NCBI RefSeq assembly: GCF_013149275.1
Contig: NZ_JABGNA010000013.1
Location: 106,043-170,042, forward strand
From: Mucilaginibacter sp. SG564
Lineage (GTDB): Bacteria; Bacteroidota; Bacteroidia; Sphingobacteriales; Sphingobacteriaceae
Length of the DNA: 64,000 nucleotides
Reading direction: 5' to 3'
Numbering within the stretch: position 1 is the first letter of the stretch; the number at the start of each line of letters is the position of its first letter. The translations under genes and the position numbers were made by a program. This document shows positions 60,801-64,000 of the stretch, one piece after another. A model generated the notes under the pieces. It was given only the letters and a program-made list of their open reading frames with translations. It was not told the origin of the DNA and searched no databases.

Positions 60801-60904
60801 GCGGAACGGTGGGTGATGGCGGCATTGTTACCGGTCGCGGCATTGATACCAGCGTTTACCCATTGTATGCGATCTATAATTTTGGCGTTAGCGTTACTTT
60901 TTAA
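57863..60904 (+). CDS. SusC/RagA family TonB-dependent outer-membrane transporter
   Basis: This 1013-residue SusC protein has a signal peptide (to about residue 23), a carboxypeptidase-regulatory-like domain (GKIIDNTGQALIGVTVSVKG, about 30-100) and a plug with LQQIVVIGYGTQRKLDVTGSIT. It also shows the SusC signature DITIRGLGTIYGNTKPLFVVDG and a barrel ending FGVSVTF. It imports oligosaccharides bound by SusD, which follows 11 bases later. It is only moderately similar to the first SusC and probably serves a different glycan. The upstream regulator gene and downstream GH144 enzyme define the locus. Confidence 0.95.
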   Translation: MKRFFTISGLMLLFLFSYDAAFAQNVAVKGKIIDNTGQALIGVTVSVKGTTTGTQTDVNGAFSINAPANATLRFTYLGYATQETPVNGQTSINITLLPQTNELQQIVVIGYGTQRKLDVTGSITSVKGADVAKQASPNAVSGLQGKIAGVQITNNGTPGKSPDITIRGLGTIYGNTKPLFVVDGVWYDDISFLNPQDIESFSILKDASSTAIYGIRAANGVVLISTKRGAKGAPVINYNGYVGVQAVTNQVKMANGTEYATAVNELSALNNGKPVFADPASYGTGTNWYNQILRKAFITNHEVSVSGGTDKYTYNYSFGYLDQDGLVKTNNYKRYTLHLSNDFKLGKAVKLGYTASGLSSTSRDVPTSIFGQLFGAAPTLPVHKANGGYGDPNDYGTGDGNNYNPQATIDFYNQRSKNKRVTYNVYGEVEILKNLKFKSSFGGDVSQTEVRSFVPMYQATVKQFSNKTNLNVDHTDVRNWIWENTLTYDVKINNDHKLTALVGYSSLENVTRQNDAQADNVPFTSKGNLQTSFPDTAKVTYLATPGRQIRSRALSQFARVNYSYKDKYLLNASIRRDGASQFYGAHTYGYFPSVGAGWVVTNEDFMKDQQVFSNLKLRGSWGKVGNSVVPINPTVQVIATDPYLTAIFGNPQVAYPGASINSIVPPSIVWEKTVSSDFGIEGGLFSNKLTFEADYYNRETQDAIFAIPVAGSLGTNNSSIIGNQASIRNRGFEFLVSWKDQASKDFSYSISANLGINTNKVLNVITGNNPIYDGGAGIANGAFATRTVVGQPIGQFYGYKVTGIFQQDQPSTGVKQPGAKGGDFIYQDTNNDGIIDSRDRVALGSPLPKYNYGINTSFTYKNFDLAIDFQGVTGVSVYNANLAYRFGNENFTQDFYDHRWHGAGTSTTYPSVNIGKNSNAAPNSFYVESGAYFRVRNAQLGYTLPASLLSKWKISKIRVFANAQNPINIFGYKGFSPEIGGTVGDGGIVTGRGIDTSVYPLYAIYNFGVSVTF

Positions 60905-60915
60905 TCAATATAAAG

Positions 60916-62400
60916 ATGAAGAACAGTAAAAATTTATTCGTGCGTAAAGCCTTGGTTTTAGGTCTTATTGCATCCACTATATCCTTTCAAAGCTGTAAAA
61001 AAAGCTTTTTAGATGTTAACCCGGCTCAAAATACAGCAGCCACGCAGTTTTTTAAAACACAGGACGATGCTACCAAGGCCGTGAACGCCATGTACGCCAA
61101 CCTGCACGAGTGGAACAACATCGCGTTTGCCCCTATCGCTGTTGAAAGCATGGGATCTGATGATGTAGAAAAAGGCAGTACCGCCAGCGACGCTACCTTT
61201 TTTAATGATTACCATAACTTTACCATTACTGCGGGTGATGCCCAGTTAGGCGGTTTCTGGAAAGGACAGTATCAAACCATCAATTTTGCCAACCAGATAC
61301 TCACCAATGTACCTGGCATCAGCATGGACGAGGCTCTGAAAGCCCGTTACCTGGCCGAAGCTAAATTTATACGGGCCTATGAATATTTCAGACTGGTGAG
61401 GGCTTTTGGCGATGTGCCATTGCGCATAACCCTGCCCAAAGATGCATCGGAATATAACCTGCCGCGCACACCTAAAGACCAGGTATGGGCACAGATAGAG
61501 AAAGACCTGACCGAGGCAACCACCGTATTACCGCAAAGCTACGCTGCTGCCGATATCGGGCACGTAACTAAAGGCGCTGCTTTAACCCTGCACGCTAAAG
61601 TGGCTATGTACCTCAAAAAATGGAGCGATGTGGCTACTTACACTACCGCGGTGATGGGCATGGGCTATTCATTATATCCTGATTATGAGCAAATGTTCAG
61701 AACAACGCACAAAAACAACCAGGAGTCTATTTTTGAGATCCAGTGTGCTCTGATACCGAACAACCCTGCCGCCTCAAACTCCCAATACTCACAGGTACAG
61801 GGTGTGCGTGGTGTAACCGGTGGTGGCTGGGGTTTTAACGTACCAAGTCCGGAATTGGCTGCGGCTTATGAAACCGGCGACCCACGCCGTGATGCAACCA
61901 TCATATTCAGGGGCGAAACCACGCCCGAAGGTGATAAAATCCCGGCAACCGGTGACAATCCTATGTACAACCAGAAATCATACGTGCCATTCGCGCTTTA
62001 TGTATCGGGCTTTAACGAGGGTTGTCAGCAAAACAAGATCGTTCTGCGTTATGCCGATGTATTGCTCATGAATGCCGAAGCCAATAACGAGCTGGGCAAT
62101 TCAGGCGCGGCGCTTGGCCCGCTTAACCAGGTACGTACACGTGCACGTGGTGTAAACGCGGGTGTACTACCCAATGTAGTTACAACAGACCAGGCGGCTT
62201 TGCGTACAGCCATTTATAACGAACGCCGTTTTGAATTTGCCATGGAGTTTGAGCGTTACTTTGACGTGATACGCCAGGGCCGTGGTACCGCTGTTTTTGG
62301 CGCACGCGGATGGAAAGCCGGCAAAAACGAAGTGTGGCCCATCCCGCAAACAGAAATTGACCTGAGCGGTGGCGCCTTAACACAAAATCCAGGATATTAA
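60916..62400 (+). CDS. SusD/RagB family surface glycan-binding lipoprotein
   Basis: This 494-residue lipoprotein (lipobox SFQSC, Cys27) has the SusD/RagB fold: FLDVNPAQNTAATQFF at the start, AKFIRAYEYFRLVRAFGDVPL in the TPR region, and the C-terminal block LNQVRTRARG / YNERRFEFAMEFERYFDVIRQG. It begins 11 bases after susC and is followed by a terminator-like hairpin before the GH144 gene. The partner substrate is expected to be the same beta-glucan degraded by the next enzyme. Confidence 0.95.
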   Translation: MKNSKNLFVRKALVLGLIASTISFQSCKKSFLDVNPAQNTAATQFFKTQDDATKAVNAMYANLHEWNNIAFAPIAVESMGSDDVEKGSTASDATFFNDYHNFTITAGDAQLGGFWKGQYQTINFANQILTNVPGISMDEALKARYLAEAKFIRAYEYFRLVRAFGDVPLRITLPKDASEYNLPRTPKDQVWAQIEKDLTEATTVLPQSYAAADIGHVTKGAALTLHAKVAMYLKKWSDVATYTTAVMGMGYSLYPDYEQMFRTTHKNNQESIFEIQCALIPNNPAASNSQYSQVQGVRGVTGGGWGFNVPSPELAAAYETGDPRRDATIIFRGETTPEGDKIPATGDNPMYNQKSYVPFALYVSGFNEGCQQNKIVLRYADVLLMNAEANNELGNSGAALGPLNQVRTRARGVNAGVLPNVVTTDQAALRTAIYNERRFEFAMEFERYFDVIRQGRGTAVFGARGWKAGKNEVWPIPQTEIDLSGGALTQNPGY

Positions 62401-62423
62401 TTAGTTCGATTGGTTTATTTACC

Positions 62424-62455
62424 GGCTGTCTGTTCATGGGCAGGCAGCCATTTTT
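62424..62455 (+). terminator. terminator-like hairpin between SusD and GH144 genes
   Basis: GGCTGTCTG pairs imperfectly with CAGGCAGCC and is followed by ATTTTT. It may partly end the SusC/SusD transcript and leave the hydrolase less expressed. Confidence 0.6.
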
Positions 62456-62502
62456 AACCCTCTCCGGGTTTTGTCAGTAAGCAAACCGCATATACAATCT
62501 AC

Positions 62503-63855
62503 ATGAAAAAAATACTGTTAACCCCTTTTTTATTATGCCTGGCCATATACTGCCTGGCGCAAAAACCGGCAGCAGCCAGCACCGATACCATTAAACCCGT
62601 TGGCATTATTAAAAACCTGAGCGATAATGCCCTGCTGGATGTGGTGCAGCGCCAAACCTTCCGTTATTTCTGGGACTTTGGTCACCCGGTGAGCGGCCTG
62701 GCCCGCGAGCGCAGCAATACTTCTTTTGACTATGGCAACGAGGTGGTAACCACCGGCGGATCGGGTTTTGGCATCATGTCTATCATCGTAGCCGATAGCC
62801 GCAAATGGATAACGCATGAGCAGGCGGTTAACCGCATGGTTAAAATTGTAAACTTTTTATATAAAGCCAACTCCTTCCATGGTGCTTTTCCGCACTGGCT
62901 CAATGGCGAAACCGGTAAGGTGATTCCCTTCGGCCGTAAGGATGATGGCGGCGACATTGTAGAGTCGGCTTATCTTTTCCAGGGCCTGCTTTGCGCTCGT
63001 CAATACTTTACAGCCAATACCCCGCAGGAGCAACGCATCCGCGACGTGATTGGCTGGATGTGGAGTGAAATGGAATGGGACTGGTACACCCGAGATGGCC
63101 GCGACGCCCTGTACTGGCACTGGAGCCCCAATAACGGATGGGCCATGAACTTCCCGATACATGGTTTTAACGAATGCCTGATCACCTACGTACTGGCCGC
63201 CTCGGCACAGCGCTACCCCGTAAGTGCCGATGTATACCACAGAGGATGGGCCCAGAGCGACTTTTTTAAGAATGGTAAAACATTTTATGGCTTTAAACTG
63301 CCTTTAGGTTTTGATTACGGCGGTCCGCTTTTCTTTTCACAATACTCCTTCCTGGGCTTAAACCCAAAAGGGTTAAAAGATAACTATGCCGATTACTGGG
63401 AGCAGAACAAAAACCACACCCTCATTAATCACGCTTATTGTGTAGATAATCCCAAAAAATTTAAAGGCTATGGCGAAAACTGCTGGGGACTTACCGCCAG
63501 CGATAATTTCGAGGGATACAATGCCCATTCGCCTACAAACGACCTGGGGGTGATCACACCAACGGCGGCGCTGTCGGCATTTCCGTATACGCCAGAGTAC
63601 TCTATGAAAGCCCTGCGCCATTTTTATTATGACCTGGGCGATAAGATCTGGGGCGAGTACGGTTTTGTAGATGCCTTTAGCGAATCGCATAACTGGTACG
63701 CCAAATCATACCTGGCCATTGACCAGGGACCGATCATCGTGATGATCGAAAACTACCGTACCGGCCTGCTCTGGAAACTATTCATGAGCTGCCCCGAAGT
63801 ACAGCATGGCCTTACCAAACTGGGTTTTGAAAGCCCGGCGATAGCGAAAAAGTAA
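62503..63855 (+). CDS. glucoamylase-family secreted enzyme (GH144-type endo-beta-1,2-glucanase)
   Basis: This 450-residue protein has a signal peptide (LLCLAIYCLAQ) and the alpha/alpha-barrel 'glycoamylase' domain of PF10091, which includes GH144 beta-1,2-glucanases first found in Chitinophaga. Visible segments are LDVVQRQTFRYFWDFGHPVSGLARERSN, EVVTTGGSGFGIMSIIVA, GAFPHWLNGETGKVI, WHWSPNNGWAMNFPIHGFNECLITYV and ENCWGLTASDNFEGYNAHSPTND. It presumably cuts beta-1,2-glucan to sophorose-type oligosaccharides for the SusC/SusD pair upstream. Family membership is firm; substrate specificity is inferred. Confidence 0.88.
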   Translation: MKKILLTPFLLCLAIYCLAQKPAAASTDTIKPVGIIKNLSDNALLDVVQRQTFRYFWDFGHPVSGLARERSNTSFDYGNEVVTTGGSGFGIMSIIVADSRKWITHEQAVNRMVKIVNFLYKANSFHGAFPHWLNGETGKVIPFGRKDDGGDIVESAYLFQGLLCARQYFTANTPQEQRIRDVIGWMWSEMEWDWYTRDGRDALYWHWSPNNGWAMNFPIHGFNECLITYVLAASAQRYPVSADVYHRGWAQSDFFKNGKTFYGFKLPLGFDYGGPLFFSQYSFLGLNPKGLKDNYADYWEQNKNHTLINHAYCVDNPKKFKGYGENCWGLTASDNFEGYNAHSPTNDLGVITPTAALSAFPYTPEYSMKALRHFYYDLGDKIWGEYGFVDAFSESHNWYAKSYLAIDQGPIIVMIENYRTGLLWKLFMSCPEVQHGLTKLGFESPAIAKK

Positions 63856-63862
63856 AAAGATT

Positions 63863-63889
63863 CTTGCGCTCGTTTGCAACGAGTGCAAG
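63863..63889 (+). terminator. hairpin after the GH144 gene
   Basis: CTTGCGCTCGTT pairs with AACGAGTGCAAG (one G-T pair) around TGC, eight bases after the stop codon. There is no long T run, so it may be a weak terminator or mRNA-protecting hairpin. The last 110 bases of the window after it hold no visible gene; part of a CGTCATTGCG repeat arm is present at 63909. Confidence 0.55.
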
Positions 63890-64000
63890 ACAGCACAATA
63901 AAAAACGCGTCATTGCGATTTCTATGATAAAAGCAAATGATTTTGATAAGGTATTTGGTTTTTAATGACAGCAAAGATTCGGTGTATGATTTTGTTTCTT

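Noticed and set aside
1..64000. CRISPR array, prophage or insertion sequence
   Set aside because: I saw no regularly spaced direct repeats, transposase, integrase or phage structural genes; repeats present are isolated palindromes in gene spacers.

Overview
The window comes from the chromosome of a Bacteroidota bacterium, most likely a Sphingobacteriaceae member of the Mucilaginibacter/Pedobacter type. The evidence is two SusC/SusD pairs, several DUF families typical of that group (DUF3823, DUF5686, DUF1080), lipoprotein signals, few Shine-Dalgarno sites, and gene spacers filled with palindromic repeats. I saw no rRNA, CRISPR array, transposase or integrase.

Layout. 1-3.3 kb: a cut Gfo/Idh/MocA oxidoreductase, a NagB-type deaminase and a GMC oxidoreductase, transcribed rightward. 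3.4-13.2 kb: a leftward block with an MFS exporter, PgpA, and a tellurium-resistance-type (Ter) stress cluster: TerC, an unknown helical protein, TelA, four TerD paralogues, a phosphoribosyltransferase-like protein and a HAD phosphatase-like protein. 13.5-19.9 kb: DinB, an AraC regulator / siderophore-interacting protein / DHA2 exporter unit, a dienelactone hydrolase and small unknown proteins.

19.9-20.5 kb is the most unusual part: an 18-residue leader-like ORF, an intrinsic-terminator hairpin, then four tightly packed tRNA genes: Pro(TGG), Ile(TAT), Gln(CTG) and Cys(GCA). The tRNA-Gln gene has a 43-base insertion in its T loop. Nine consecutive leader residues (IQCCIPQPI) are drawn only from the four amino acids these tRNAs carry. 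That fits an attenuator in which tRNA supply controls a tRNA operon. An RtcB-type RNA ligase with a divergent WYL regulator lies about 3 kb downstream. A link between RtcB and the interrupted tRNA is speculation.

20.7-31 kb: a GH71/GH99-like lipoprotein with a lectin-like tail, a second DinB protein, RtcB/WYL, a rhomboid protease, a di-heme peroxidase and a secreted phosphoesterase. 31.5-50.3 kb: a polysaccharide utilisation locus (SusC, SusD, DUF3823, a lipoprotein, GH43, DUF1080, GH99-like, then leftward GH3 and GH99-like), followed by Kbl, an esterase and a GH76 mannanase. The GH99/GH76 content suggests alpha-mannan or a related glycan. A 28-base near-perfect palindrome lies upstream of its SusC gene. 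50.5-54.5 kb: a DUF5686 protein, TrhO and a tiny lysine-rich secreted protein. 54.7-63.9 kb: a second locus with a membrane-bound propeller/LuxR regulator, SusC, SusD and a GH144-type glucanase, probably for beta-1,2-glucan.

All functions are read by eye from translated motifs and gene order. No database search or structure prediction was run.
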